Positions 12,401 through 27,400 of a stretch of DNA of 64,000 nucleotides are shown here, one piece after another (position 1 is the first letter of the stretch; every line of letters starts with the position of its first letter). The position numbers were made by a program, and so were the translations under genes. The notes below the pieces were generated by a model. It had not been told where the DNA came from, ran no database searches, and saw only the letters and a list, made by a program, of their open reading frames with translations. Source of the stretch: Antedon mediterranea (lineage: Eukaryota; Echinodermata; Crinoidea; Comatulida; Antedonidae); assembly GCF_964355755.1 (NCBI RefSeq), contig NC_092672.1:17792501-17856500 (forward strand). The letters run 5' to 3'.

Positions 12401-15400
12401 ACTAGAGTCTGAAATCTCTAACTACCGACTTAAAAAGTTTTACCATGACTAATCTGCATATATGTCACGCTGCATGCAAACAAATAAAATATACACTTGC
12501 CCTCAAGGAATTGAGGATTTTGTCGCAATCATTTACCAATTTTTTGATTAAAAATGCTAGGATGGTTACTTGCAGCAAACTAGAGTTCAAGCAGTAATTA
12601 TTAGTAGTAGGATGTCCTTTTGTCAGATTATTCCATATATCCATTGTATGCAAAAATGCAATACATTAAAAAAACAAGTTAATTAGTTTCATTAGAGTTT
12701 ACTTTTTAAAAACTGTACTGCATTAAAAAAATATATGTTAGGCCAAATAAAAAAATATACTTGTTAAGCGTCACACCCTCATAAATTTCAGGGGAGGGAG
12801 GGCGTTTTTTTGTTGTTTTTTTTAAAAACTTTTTATGGAGGTATATTTTTGCGAGATGGACGTTTCGGCCCACTTTTTTTTTAGGACGAAACGTCAAAAT
12901 TGACTATGTACAGAATATTATTGCCGATGACAAAACTGATATTTTGTATTGTTTATGTCCAGACGTAATTAAAACATTAAATTTAATTGCCACCGAGCAA
13001 AATTATAGGCCTAGGCTAACTAATCCGTCCAAGCTGCTATCCCCGCCTCACTTATCTGTCATGGTCCGCCGTCTCTCGCTCGATTCATCTATCCAGGAAA
13101 TTCCCTATCGCGAGAAGCATGATGTTGGTCTCAATAATACTAAATAGTGGTCTGATTTATAGTTTGAAAACAGCTTACGGCATTTCTTAAGTGAATTTTT
13201 ATTCAACGTATTCTTCCTTGATGAATCCTTTGCCCATTGCTGTTTAAATCAGTATTTAAACTTGTGATGCGAAAAGTGTGTGTGTAATTATTCCACAGGT
13301 AAATACCAGGCATAAGGAAACCCATTGCCCAACAGGACCTCGTAGTGTGCCGACCTCGAGCGCGAGATCATCGTAAACAAAATTGGTAGAGTCCATTATG
13401 TATAGGGTGTTTACTATTTACGAACCTTTTAAAAACGCGCTTCGACCAGTACAGTATGCATTGTAAGTGCTTGTTGTTCACTGTTGAGGAAGATGGAATC
13501 AGTGTATGATGCAGTAACATTGTTGTATTAAAGTATATGAATAAAGTTGTTGTTGATGTTGTCACCTTGTTGGATATAGGAACCCTGAGCTTTGAGTTTG
13601 CACTCTTATAGAGCAGCAGTTTTCATTTTGTGTGGAAATGTTTTGTTATTTATCATATGAGGGAGGCAGGATTGTTTCTCAATTTAATTTATTATCATTT
13701 TTAGGTTATTTGACTATAAATAATGTAGTATATTAACTTAAAAATTGAAATTTTACTTGCTAAATGAAGGTTTATCTGATGAGGAGGAAGAACAAGCTGA
13801 AGAGGAGAAGGAAGCATTAGCTATTCAGCAACGCATGGTGCAGGATCTTGATGAAGAAGACTTTGCAATGGATCTTTTCAAAGTAAGTGCACTAAATCAA
13901 GTTGATGACCAAACCATACACTTTAAAAAAGTGAATAAAGATATGGTAATAATCATAAAAAGATATATAGATGTGAATTATTACTTTCGTAGGGGTCCAG
14001 AGAATTTGACTTCAGAAATTGGTTTAGGGTGGTTAAGCAATCATTTTTGGCTTGAAAATGTGATAAAAGGTCAGGCTGAAATGTTATAACATCTTAATAG
14101 GTCCTTAAATCTTGACAACCTCTGGCACAAAAAGCTAATTTTTGTTCTCAAAATGTTCAGAAGACATGCATTCATATTCCGTCTAATGGAGCATTTATAA
14201 TGGAGCATTTTCGTCAAAAATTATCAGAAATGCCATTTACATTTCTAATAGAACATTTTAGTTAAAGAATGACCGGAAATACTATTATTAATTTTACTTT
14301 TTTTTAAAAAAATAACAAAAAACATCTCTACACAACTTATCCTACACCTGCCAACTCTCACGCATTAATGCGCAAGTCTCGTGCATGAGGCCCAATTTTT
14401 TGTGCCTTACGCATACGTGGCTATTTCTCGCGCATCCATACAAAATATTCGCAAAAACATTATTTTAAAATTAACTTGCCTATTTTGAAGGGAAAATAGC
14501 CTAGGACTACACTTTATTTAAGTAATTTGAGCATAATTAGCCAAGGCCTATGTTTATGGTTGAGGTAGTACAAGAAAGCTAAAATCAATTCGGCAAAAAT
14601 TTAAACATAGAAGGCATATTTTGCGATTATTTTGAATTAGTATAACATAGAGGCTGCATATTCAATTTTAATCTATTGTCTCGCACATTGGCTACTGAAA
14701 AAGTTGGCAGGTATATTATCCTATAGACATTAATGTTATGCAATAACTGATTCTTTTAATGGTTTCTTTATACAAATTAAACAAATTCTTTACTGTTTAT
14801 AATTGTACTTTTGCTTATAATAATGCTAGAAAATGTTGTTGAAGATTTTTATGATCAAATTGTAAGATTTTAAAACATTGCTGCAGATAACCACATTTGT
14901 CACTAAATGTATAGCGTTCTTGTATTGTATTCAAATTCAGTACCTTTAAAATTTAGATTACCGTATTTATTGTTCATGAGGGTTTTTAAGGGTGGTTTGG
15001 GAGTGCGTTTATTCAAGGAAGGTGTTTATTCGAGGGAGGAGTTTATTTGTGGATGGTGGTAATTTTATTAATGATATAAAATTCATTTCACAACTTTAAA
15101 AAAGGTACGTTACATGATTTGTTTTCCTCTTTTTTACCTCTCTTAGAATAAAATTAACACTGTCACAGGTTCCATTAAACCGATCCTCTCCAGGTGCCAG
15201 TATAATGATATAAAAAAATTACACATCATTATTATGATACACCTAATTGCACTCCCATTGTTCATTTGAATCTTTCTATCATCCGTCTGTTTGACTACAA
15301 TTTGCATATTTTCGTATGCCAATACATATAGTTTCATGACTATTGTACAGTACAATGTCCAGCTGTCCTGAAACACTCTACACACAGTTGTGTTCTGTAG

Positions 15401-18400
15401 TATGATTTTATCATGATCCATTGGCCATCAAAATAAAAAAATACAAAATATTCATATAAAGTATGATAAAATTACAATTAGGCCAAGAAAAAAAAAATTA
15501 TTGTGTAAATCCCAAAAATGGGTAGGTCGGTAGGAAAAGTTTCATAGCTCACGCTAGCTATAAATTTTTTTTTTTTACAAAAGTTTAAAAAAGGTTTATT
15601 AAATAAACATGCCTATAATAGCTTTTTGCGGCATATAAGCCTAGGGTTGCTTGGCCTACTAGCTACCATTTTTAAACCTAAAACCAAAAACATCGAGGTG
15701 AAATATATTTGCCAATTTGGCGAATAAGACAATATTTTTCACCATTTGGTTTCAAAATTGCTGTTTGACTCACAAAAAAAAGCCGACCTTCATTTTTTTT
15801 CAGTTTAGTGGCCAACACAATATTTTTTCTTGCCTTATGCCCAAAATAGTTTTAGATAGGCCTGCCTACTATTAAAGTAGCGAATAGGCGCCCAACATTG
15901 GTAGGGTACGCATGGGGGATAAGCCTCTAGCTAGGTGGGACCGGAGGGAAGAGGCTACTATTATTAATACTATTATTTATTTTGTGATAACCTTGACCTT
16001 GAAATGCTACACAGATAGCCTAGGGCTATATTTCAACCAAATAAACAAATAATAATAAAACAAATCAACAAATAAATCTATGAACTTATCAAATACACCG
16101 TTGCTAGCCAGCCTAGAGAATTAATTACTGTCTGTGGTCTGGTTTAAAATTTAAAGCAAGGCGGGAAAGAGATGCGTAATTATCCACCCGCCATTGAGTT
16201 CCCTAATTATCGTGCTGCGTACTATATATTGTCATGGCACACGCCTACAATAAATTATTTATTACTAACTCTATGATAATTAATTACACTAGAGGGTGAG
16301 CTCGCTTCGCTTGCTCCCCTCTAGGAAGTGTAGACAATGGTTTTCGGAATGATAATGTTCTCCTTGTATGTTTTCTGTCGGTTACCATTATTGAAAATGC
16401 TTGACATTCGTAAAACTAAACTACTCTGTTTCACAGTGTCTTAGATGATTAATAACATTTTAAAGTTTAGCGTTTATTGTTTGGTAGGGACCTTATAGGG
16501 CGGAGGTGAGGAGGCGTGAGGAGGAGTTCATTTGAGGGAGGTGCTTATTTGAGGACGTTTATTAGATAGTTGGGTTGGGGGGGGGGGGTTGATTATTATT
16601 CAAATTGATGTTTTATTGGAGAGGCGTTTATTCAAATAAATACCATCCTAATAATTATTAATACATTATTTAATTTAAACATCTTTTGAAACTAACTGCC
16701 ATGACAGAGTGGGCCGTTTCGGCCCAAGAACGAAGACATTACGGCTTGCAACATGGGCAGACATCTCGGTCCTAACGGGACACAGATAGCCTACAGTTAT
16801 TCCTGCCAGCTTACTCGATAAAACTCGGCTATCAGGATTTTACTCGATTTTAAACAAAATGTCTTATCAAATCTCCCTATGTAATTTTATAATACTATTC
16901 CCCACAATATCAGACATCTCGGTCCTAACGGGACACAGATAGCCTACAGTTATTCCTGCCAGTACTCAATAAAACTCAGCTATTGGGATTTCACTCAATT
17001 TTAAACAAAATGTCTTATCATCAAATCTCCACAATATATTCCAATTCTTTATGGCGTATATTTAATTTGATCTTTATTCATTTGCAGTATAATTTTTATT
17101 TTTTAAATACTGTACCTTCACAATCACACGCGCGGTCCGTTCCTAAAATAAACAAAAAACTGAAATGGCTATGATAATGGCCAACTTTAGCTCAAGTCCT
17201 ACTATCAGTTTTTTTCTTCTGTCTTCCAAAGGGACACTGTATTGATTGATGGAAAGTGCCTGTTTCCAGTCATCTTTAGGGTCAAATCTATTATTTTAAC
17301 TGCTCCCTTTTGTATAAAAGAGAGAAAATAGTTGAAACCAGGTTGTTGCGAGGTGAACTCATTGTAAACCCGGAAATTACTTTGACCGCGAAGAATTGAA
17401 ATTGAGTTGAAAATCTACTGTTGAAATCATAAATTTTGTTAAAAAACTCTTTATAATATCTTCCTAAGATAAAAATATGGAAAAATAGTGTCGAACTGAA
17501 AACTAATGTTATCAAATCTACGTTTCGCGGTACATCTGAGATAGATAAGGTGGAGATTTGTACCAAAGTTTTCCCATTGTGCTCGCCTATGTCAGAATTA
17601 ACCAATTTTTAATAGATGCTCATAATACTTACAGGCCATGCCAAATTGTAACGCTGTGTTAGGCTCACTTCAAAAATAATAAAAACATTGTATTTAAGAA
17701 TTTTACTTAAAAAATCCAATTCCATAAAACAAATGAAAGCTTAAAACTGTCGTCACGACAACTACTGTGGCTGCTAAAAATTTCCCAAGCCTAATGAGTC
17801 TAGTCGGTTTCTAAATATACAGCTGAGCTTGGTTAAGGTACCGCTGCCCTGGATACACAAAGAGGGATGCCGAAAAGACCATGTGACTGTGTCAATGAAC
17901 TGAACGGGTAGACTGAATTCCTTTCTCGTGACTCACCTGCTTTATGTTTGTTTTTGTAGACATAGCTCTCCAGCAATTGCAGGTTTTTAAAAAACATTAT
18001 TTAATTTAATATAGATTACCACAGTACTTCTTTTTTATTAACAAATTAAATTAGTAAAACAAAAACAAGTAACTGGGTTTATCCCAGGACAACCATCATC
18101 ATTATGTGTTTTAATTTATCTTTTCTGGAAACAATTCAGAAATATCTCATAAATGTGAATTATATTTTGAATAATTAGGTTATTATCGATGATGCAATGA
18201 ATGATTCGATCCTTAATGTTATAGGAGGTGATTATTGATCGGATGGTGATTGATTGTGATAGGAAATCAGCTCGTTAGTATCACTGAAGATGCAGTGTTA
18301 AATTTAATGATAGAACAATGTCATTAACTAATAATCAAAAGTAGCCATAGTGACACAGCAAAGGGTGTGGCACATAAGTAACCCGTTTTTAAATGCAGCG

Positions 18401-21400
18401 GCTAATTTGATCATGAGTACAAAGACAACTCAACAAGTCAACGCAAACACATTTATCAATATTAATAAAATAATAATTTACCGTCTGTTACGAATTATCC
18501 CAGTAAATTATTACTCTGACGAATTCGAAATTAGATGTTAAAAATCCACCAATACACTAAATATTAAGATTGTGGCAGAGAAGTGTTAAACAATTAATCC
18601 CACTATCTGTGGAATCATCCAAATAGTCCCGTCGTAATATAGCAAGTTAATAATGCCAGTTTGGGCAATGGAAGGCACAAAAATATACCGTCTATGCTAA
18701 ATCAATGTGATCCAGATTCCTGTTCATTCAGAATTTGCACTTAAAATCTCGGTTGGCCGATCGACGGCGTCACAAACAAAATCCTGTCTATCCCAAATTA
18801 TCTCCCGATATATTAATGATAAATCCCACTGTGTTGGTGGATCCCAAACAAATCTTGTTCATTCAGAATTTGCGCTAAATATCCCGGTTGGTCAACGAGA
18901 TCCTGAAAAAGATCCCGCTCAACGAAAATTTGAGCTAAAAAATCCTGACGACCTGCTGGAATCCTAAAAAAATCAGGATTATCTCGAAATTATGATCCCG
19001 ATAATAAATCCCATCAGGATGACCAAATCCCGGCAAGATTCAGCGATTCGAATGAGATCCCGACGGGATTGCTCAAAATTCAAAACAAATGTTAGAAGGT
19101 TTTACCGATTTAAGGCTAATTTTTCACCAAATATCAGGTTATTTTTCGTGAAACTCTTTCATTTTAGCATTTAGCTTATGGTGTCAAAAAGTATTATGTT
19201 TGATGAGACAGGATGTTGTTTCTATATAAAACAATACTCTAAGAAAATTAGTATACTTACTTACTTACCGTTTTTGATATCTTTTTCTCGTACAGGTAGA
19301 TAAAACTGATGATGTTGAAAGTCAAATTGTAAAAGATTTGTCAAAAATATCGAAGAAAGAAAAACTTCAACATCTGGAAAAGGATTCACCAGAACTGTTT
19401 TTACTTATTGAAGAATTCAAAACAAAGGTAAGCAATTATATAATTCATTCATTTATAATTAAAAATATTCATCTAGGTTTTAATATCCAGGAGTTCATTT
19501 TGCAAAAACTAAAAAATTAGCAAGCGTTTTTTAGATCTAATTTAAGGTCACAAACTAAATTTAATGTAAAAATAAATACTTTATTGTTTTATTGCTTTTT
19601 TCCTCTTTAAATAGTTAACAAGGCTATATACATGGCTGCAGTTGCGTGCTTATTTGTTTACTGACTGACCGACCGACCGACCAACTGACCTACATAGTCA
19701 GCTGTAAAGTCGCTGTGCGAAAAATAAGTTGATTCTAATAATTTAAGTAGCCCGCTAAATATCCCAACATGCATTGCGTGCGGATTGATATTTTATTTAG
19801 TTTTTCTTCTGTAATTCAATCACTTGTGTGTCAATTGATATCCAAGGAGCAAGGTGGTTGGCTCTAGATAGTTTTTTTGTGGATACAATTATTCACAGCC
19901 TCTTTACAGCCAGATGTAGACTCTTTCCAGATATTTTCAGGATTGCTTTTCCTCTTCGTCATACTTGGATACAAAATGGTCAGCCAGTTGTTTAATTGAG
20001 GTGCGAAAATAGTTCCTCAGCCTTAGCCTTGGTGTACAGGACCAATAGTCGCTGTGAATGTTTGGTCCTTATGGCATAGATATTGGCCTCTAGGTATACA
20101 ATGTCATGGTCAGAAATTCCTGGTAACACTTCAACTTAGACCGGCAGCCCGGAGACATTTGGTTAGATGAGCTAGGTACCAATATCTGACTATTTAAGTG
20201 TGTTGGGGGTCACTTTAAGTCAATGAAAATGGGAGTCTGCCGGGTACCCCCTGCTGCGTCTAGACCGGGGACCCCGAAATTGACCCCGGTTAGATGAGAG
20301 AGATACCACCTAATTTTACCAACATGGGATGCCCATTGACATCCTTATACCAGTATCACAAACGACAGACTTTTTCTCTGCTGCAAAAGGCCCGCCAGAA
20401 TACTAAATGGATAACAACAGACTAATTGTCTGCTGCATCGCAAGTGCCAGACACCCTAAAGTTAGACTAGAGACCCCCCTTCCCCCAACTAGCTTAGATA
20501 TTGTAGATACCATCAGCAACCAATGTTATATGATTTAGCACATTGTAAGCAATACCAAATGACCTATTACAGACTATCTGTACACTGCCTTGGCCCTGGC
20601 AGACCCCTCTAAAGTTAGACTAGAGACCCCCCTTTCCCCAACTATCCCAGCTTAGATATTGTAGATACCGCCAGCAACCAATGAATATGATTTAGCACAT
20701 TGTAAGCAATACCAAATGACCTATTACAGACTAGTACACTGCCTTGGCCCTGGCAGACCCCTCTAAAGTTCGACTAGAGACCCCATTTACCCCAAGTATA
20801 GCCTACCTTAGATATTGTAGATACCACCAGCAGCAAAAAAAAAACACCTAAAACAACATGTTAAATTGAATAAAATATAACTTTAAATCGAACTAACACA
20901 AAACAATTGAAAATATATCACATCAATGACGATAAAATGACCATTACATATATAACAAGTACAGATTCGGGAAAATTTTTTTTTTGGTTTCTCCGACGTA
21001 CTGTTTTCCACAAATATTACAGTATATGAGATAAATGATGTTTTTGGTTAAACAATTAATTGATTGTCTTATCCCAAAAATACGACCAGTTTGGTTACTC
21101 TTAAATTTGTCATTAGAATCAACCAATGAACAAGATTTGCCTCAAAGGTGACTTTTTTTTTGTCAAACTAGTTTGATAGTGTAAACATAACTTAATATCA
21201 ATGAACTGTTTCATTAGAATATGAGATTTCAATTAAATTTGGATCTGACTAATATATCACGAAGGTTGGGAGGTCTACGAAATGCAATAATGGGTGGTTC
21301 CGGAAAAACAGTTCTGAGACGTTCTGTGGACTGTAGAATGGGCATATGTTTCTCAATAAATTAATAGCCCGTAATGGAGGCAACCTAGGGCGATAGGTTG

Positions 21401-24400
21401 TGACCAATGGCACTCTGGTCGAACTTGGCTGACGTAGTTTGTACGTCAGTGTTTGACATCGAGGAATATCTTTTGCTTTCTTTATAGCAGTTTCGATGTA
21501 TTCCTTCTTGTAATTTCTATTCCGGAGATGTCCGGTTAGTTCTGAAGAACAGATGTCTGATACGTAATGCTTTACTGTTCGGTATGTTTTTAGTACAGTA
21601 TTGGGGATGACAACTGCTAGGGAGCAGGTACATATTTTTGTCTGTGGGTTTACGGATAAAAAAATCAACGCTACTACTAGTGGATTTGGTAGCTGTAAAT
21701 TTGATAGTTGGGTGGGCTGAATTAATATTGAGAAGAAAAAATTCAAAATTATCTTCGTCAATGTATCTATATATATTTTATTTATGGCGATCCTGTTTTT
21801 TCTTTACACTGTTGGATCTTGAATAAATAAATATCATCCCCATATTCAGAAATTTTCTCTGTAGCAGTGCCATTGCCCAAAATAATGGGTCTACCAGGAT
21901 TGCCTGCTTTGTGGATTTTAGGTAGGAAATAATATCTGCCTGGAACTGGATTGACCTGTGCCAAATGAGGTCCAATCTTAGGATCGATGGAGTGTTTTTT
22001 TCCATCACAGAAACAGATTTGGCCACCTTATCCGCAATTTCCGGGGTGGGATCCGTTTACAATATATAATGAAGAGGATTGTTTAGCTGTCTAAGGATTC
22101 CTCTTCATAAAATTTGATGTCCATAGCACCAATGGCAGAACCTTTATCAGCGGGTTTAATGATGATATCATTACGCTGACGCAACTTGGCAATGGCCTGC
22201 CTCTCTTGTTTTGAGAGATTGTCACGTTTATCGGGACTCGGGACGTAGTTTTGTACATCCTCCTCAATAGCCTGGATAAATGTTTCTAAAGCTGGACAAC
22301 GATTTTTAGGTGGATTCCAGGAACTATTTGGTTTAAATTTGTTAACGTTGCCTTCGTTTTACGTGGTGCTGCTGTCTGAATCAGCAAAATATTCACGTAA
22401 TCGTAATCTTCTGGAGAAAGACTCTATATCCAAAGATAGTTGTTGTGCGCCGACCTGCCTTGGTTTGGGGCAGAATTTAAGTCCTCGGGAAAGACGTTTT
22501 TTCTCTCCTTTAGAAAGTCGACAATTTTAACAACTGAATCAGAGGTGTTGCCCTTATTCTTGTGATAAGTCCCAACGAACCTTCTGCAGGGTTTCCTAAA
22601 AGCCCTGAAGTCATTCGAAGGTAGAGTCATTTGTGTTGAAATGACTAAGTCTGCAGGTAGACCAAATTTGTGATGTCCCCTTCAGGCCATTACCGTTGAT
22701 TGCTTACGGCAATCATTGACAATAATCCTGAGTTTGTTTTGAAACTCGGATGCAGGAAGTTCTCTTTTTAACTTCTTAGTTCTAGATTAAATTTCAACGT
22801 CAAACTCAGTGAGGATTTTGCGGCAATTGCCAATTTGGATCTCATTGAGTTGACAAGCATTTTTGTAAAAGATTATACTAATTTTGTTCAAGTACCTTTT
22901 TTAATAGATACAGTACTACATATCTATATAAACTACATAAAAAAATTAATATATATAATTTTTTTTTCAATATTTTTTAAAGATCGTTTAACGTGAAAGA
23001 CAGGGTAATAGACGTCCGTGTTCCATCTTAAATATTCGCTCTTGATTCCAATTGAGCACTTTTGCAGCCTCAACGCATCTATATAAATATATATATATAA
23101 ATATCTGGGGTAGCACTAACATTTCATTTTGTTTAGCCATTTGGCGAAAGTCAAAATATTTTTTATAGTCAAATCAGTTTATCTATAGTCAAAATGGCTA
23201 AAGTAAATTTTTTTTATTTAGCCAAATGAATCGGTTTTTAGCCAAAATTTAAAATTGTTGAAATATAATGGCAAAAACATTTTAGTCAATTTATCTATGT
23301 CAACAGGTCTATACATTGAACGTTTTTGTAAGGCATTGAGAAGAACCGCCTAAATCACTGTATGATTTTAAAAAAATAATATTTTTTTTGTATTTTTTTA
23401 CATGATTAAAACAATTGTTCAAATTGTTTTTAATCATACAGTTACCAATTTGATAAAGAAACATTTTACAGTTTTCTGAAATTCCCTGAACGCTATGTTA
23501 CTTTTGTTTTTTACGCTTGGCTGGTCATGTTTGTGTGTGACGGCTTCCATCGCGTACCCAAGCGAAAATCGTGTCCTAGACTTCACGGTCATTCAGCATC
23601 ACCGCCGCGCAGCGGGTTAATGTTTTTAAATTGGGTATGCTCAAGAGGTGCGAAAGTGCAGAACCGCCGGCCTAGGCCTACAAAATTATGTACAACAACG
23701 GTATATCGTATGTTAAAAATATTGAGGAAAATTCCTAGCAAACGAACGCTCGTATCGTTGTTGAACGTAAGATAATATAGGCCAAACACGTCTTTCCATC
23801 CCTCAAGTCTGCGCCGAAGCGTTTCTGTCAGTGCGAGAAATTTATCCCGATTATTATTTATTTACACAACACGGAAGCCGCTCAGATGCACGTGTGTGTT
23901 TAGCTAAATCCCCGTTAGACTCTACCATTTCCCGCATGTTGTTTTGTTTACACTGACGCACGAGGGAAGTTTATTAAGGGTAAAATATGAAACTACATTA
24001 AACTGGAAGACTCTAAAATGCATAACGCATACATTTTTTATTTCGATAAGATTAAGACGTCATTCATCGAAGATACTATAATGTTTCTTTTTAATCTGAA
24101 AAGTACACCCCTATCAAAAAATAGACAATCCCGGTAATTAGCCGACCGTCGGCTACGTAGTAGTCGTTTGTGCAGCGCACAACACCTGATAGTTTGGGTA
24201 GACTTCATCATCCATGTGTCGTGTAACGTCTGTCTCTCTGTGCAGTCTACCTCTGCTATCTCCATTTTTTTTAAATAACAAAGAGACGCCTGGTACAACG
24301 AAACGAATTACGATCATCTCGGTCGCGTTTCATTTCGGTCGCGTGTCAATTAAGGTCAATTTTCAACAATATCGATCGTGGTGTATGGCGCGTCAATTAT

Positions 24401-27400
24401 GCATAAAGCATACGAAAATGGATGCTATTGTAGGATTGAGACCCTTTCAGCAGTCGGTACGTGTAGCCGTTCGAATTTATAAACCCAACGAAGTTGACGA
24501 AAAATGGAGCTTGAAGTAAACAACGTGATAACGAACAAAATAAATGCTTGGAGATTGACAAATGGACCTTTTAGTTGGACTTTATGCTTTGGCCAAAATG
24601 ATTATTTAATTATCTATTTTATCATATGTCATCGCCAAAATGGCTATAGTAGCCGTTTTATTTTTCGCCAATCTGGAAACGTTTTAGCTTTCTCTTAAAG
24701 TAGGTCCAAGAGTTACAGACGAATGTATCTTTGACATCCAAAGGCTAGGAATGCTAAATTCGCACTTGTTATATATATTTGGCTTATATATATAAGTTTT
24801 AAATGAAACTCTTAAACTATTTTTCACTTTAGAATGGTATGGTCATTTTATCGTCATTGATGTTATATATTTTCAATTGTTTTGTGTTAGTTCGATTGAA
24901 GTTCAACTTTATTCAATTAAACATGTTGTTTTAAGTGGTTTTTTTTGCTGCTGGTGGTATCTACAATATCTAAGGTAGGCTATACTTGGGGTAAATGGGG
25001 TCTCTAGTCATTTGGTATTGCTTACAATGTGCTAAATCATATAACATTGTTTGCTAGTGGTATCTATAATATCTAAGCTGGGCTAGTTGAGAAAAGAGGG
25101 GTCTCTAGTCTAACTTTAGAGGGGTCTGCCAGGGCCAGAGCAGTGTACAGATAGTCTGTAATAGGTCATTTGGTATTGCTTACAATGTGCTAAATCATAT
25201 AACACTGGTTGCTGGTGGTATCTACAATATCTAAGCTGGGCTAGTTGGGGGAAGGGGTCTCTAGTCTAACTTTAGGGTGTCTGGCACTTGCGATGCAGCA
25301 GACAATTAGTCTGTTGTTATCCATTTAGTATTGTATGAACACAACTTGTTCATTTGGCATTAATTTTGAGTGGTACCTCACTCATCTATGCTAACCCCAT
25401 TTTAGGCCCTCCCTCGGGGGGGGGGGGGGGTCTGGCGGGCCTTTTGCAGCAGAGAAAAAGTCTGTCGTTTGTGATACTGGTATAAGGATGTCAATGGGCA
25501 TCCCATGGTGAATTATGTGGTATCTCTCCCATCTAACCGGGTTCGATTCTTTAGCACGTTTCGGGGTCACCCCGGTCTAGATGCAGCAGGGGGTATCCGG
25601 CAGACTCCCATTTTCATTGACTTAAAGTGACCCCCAACACACTTAAATAGTCAGATATTGGTACCTAGCTCATCTAACCAAATGTCTCTGGGCTGCCGGT
25701 CTAACTCTTGGAATTTTGAGAAGTAAAATTAATTTGTCAAAACCAAATTGTTTACTCACGATTGATTAATATTTTGTCTCAACACTTCGAGAGACTTCGT
25801 CAGAATGGCCACGATCTTCTTTTCCGAGAAATCGATCCACTATGACATAAATCCGTAGACTCTTTCGCAGTCGTAGATTTCTTGGAAAAGGGTGTTAAAA
25901 GAGGATCGTAAACGTGACTTAGGAGGTAGGTGCCCTCCTCTCTGTTGAGTGTCTTTGTGCCCCTTCTTCTGATGTCTATGGCTTCTCTGATTTCACGTGA
26001 CTTTTTGTCATGTTCTTTTCCAAGGATTTTGGGTTCCTCCCAGTTAATAACATGGTTATTGCTGGCTACGTGGTTTGAAATAGCGAGTATACCGTTTGTC
26101 ATTAGCCTTTTTAAATTCAGCTTGATGTTCTGCTAGTCTAACTCCAAGGAGACGTGATGTTTCACCCATGTATGTGTGGTCACAGTTTTTGCATCCGATT
26201 TCATAGATGCAATTACTACATTGGAGGGTGTCTCTTGTGTCTTCGGAGATCCCGTTGACATAAGGCAACACAACCATGCCTCTGCTTTTATCCTTAGGAG
26301 ATAAGGCTTTAGATTTGCTAGTCGTTGTTTATGTTTTTAAATCCATATTGTCTTTGACTTTATTCATGGCCCACTCCGGGTAGCCACAGATCTTAAGAGC
26401 AGCGCGAATCTTTTCTTCCTCAATTTTCATGTCTTCGGGTTCCGTAACAACCGAGTTCATCCGGTCAAACAGAGTCCTTATGACACCCATTTTTTGATAG
26501 TTCAGACATGAAATTCAAGTATTGGTCCGTATGTGTTTGTTTTCTATAGACCAAAAGTTTTATTTAGAACAATGACAAACTGAAGACTGTAGTGTTATAG
26601 GTTCATTATATTATGTTGAATATACTGTAGGATGCTTCTCCGTGTGGTATTCCCATTCAGAGTATGACATTGGGGAATCAGATCTTCCTCTTTTTTTTTA
26701 GGACTATTGGACTTTTTTAAGAGATTACTTTTTGCAATTTGAAATAAATGCTGTAGATTATGTGAATTGCTACTAAAATGATTTTTAAACATTCCCTACC
26801 AATTGTACATATTAACAAAGGAAGCATACAAAAAGATAATGCAATCAAAGTAGACTTACCACTAAACAATAAATTGTAGAATAACTGAGGCTTGATTGTT
26901 GAAATATAAATGGTTCATTGTAAGATCATTAATAATATATTGATATAAACACAATCATCATACAAATACAGTTTATCTCGAAAAGAAGCTCATACTATCA
27001 CCTTTTCGAGGTTTTATGGTATTCCATATTAACATGTATGTTATTTTCTCTTTCAAACTATTAAAACTTTTAGCCAATCAGAAGGTTCCATCATCATTAA
27101 ACTAACCCAGCACAATATTTACCAATTGTATATACAATTTAAGTCTATTAAGCATTTAATATAATTAATATTATTATTTACGCCTATCAGGTCAAAGTTC
27201 AAAATTAGATGCATTTAAGACCAAAATAAACAACATACAGTATATTCACATAAAAATCAATAAATAAATGTCAAAGGTCATAAATTGTATTTCCAGTCAT
27301 TTGTTTTGAAAATGTTTCATTACTACAAATATAAATGTATTTGAACAAGATGACACCAAAATCGATTAAAAATGATCAGTAGTATCGATATATACAAATA

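Noticed and set aside
24214-24519. 101-codon plus-strand frame between repeats
   Set aside because: No family signature, overlapped by an antisense frame, and inside an insertion in a dispersed repeat.
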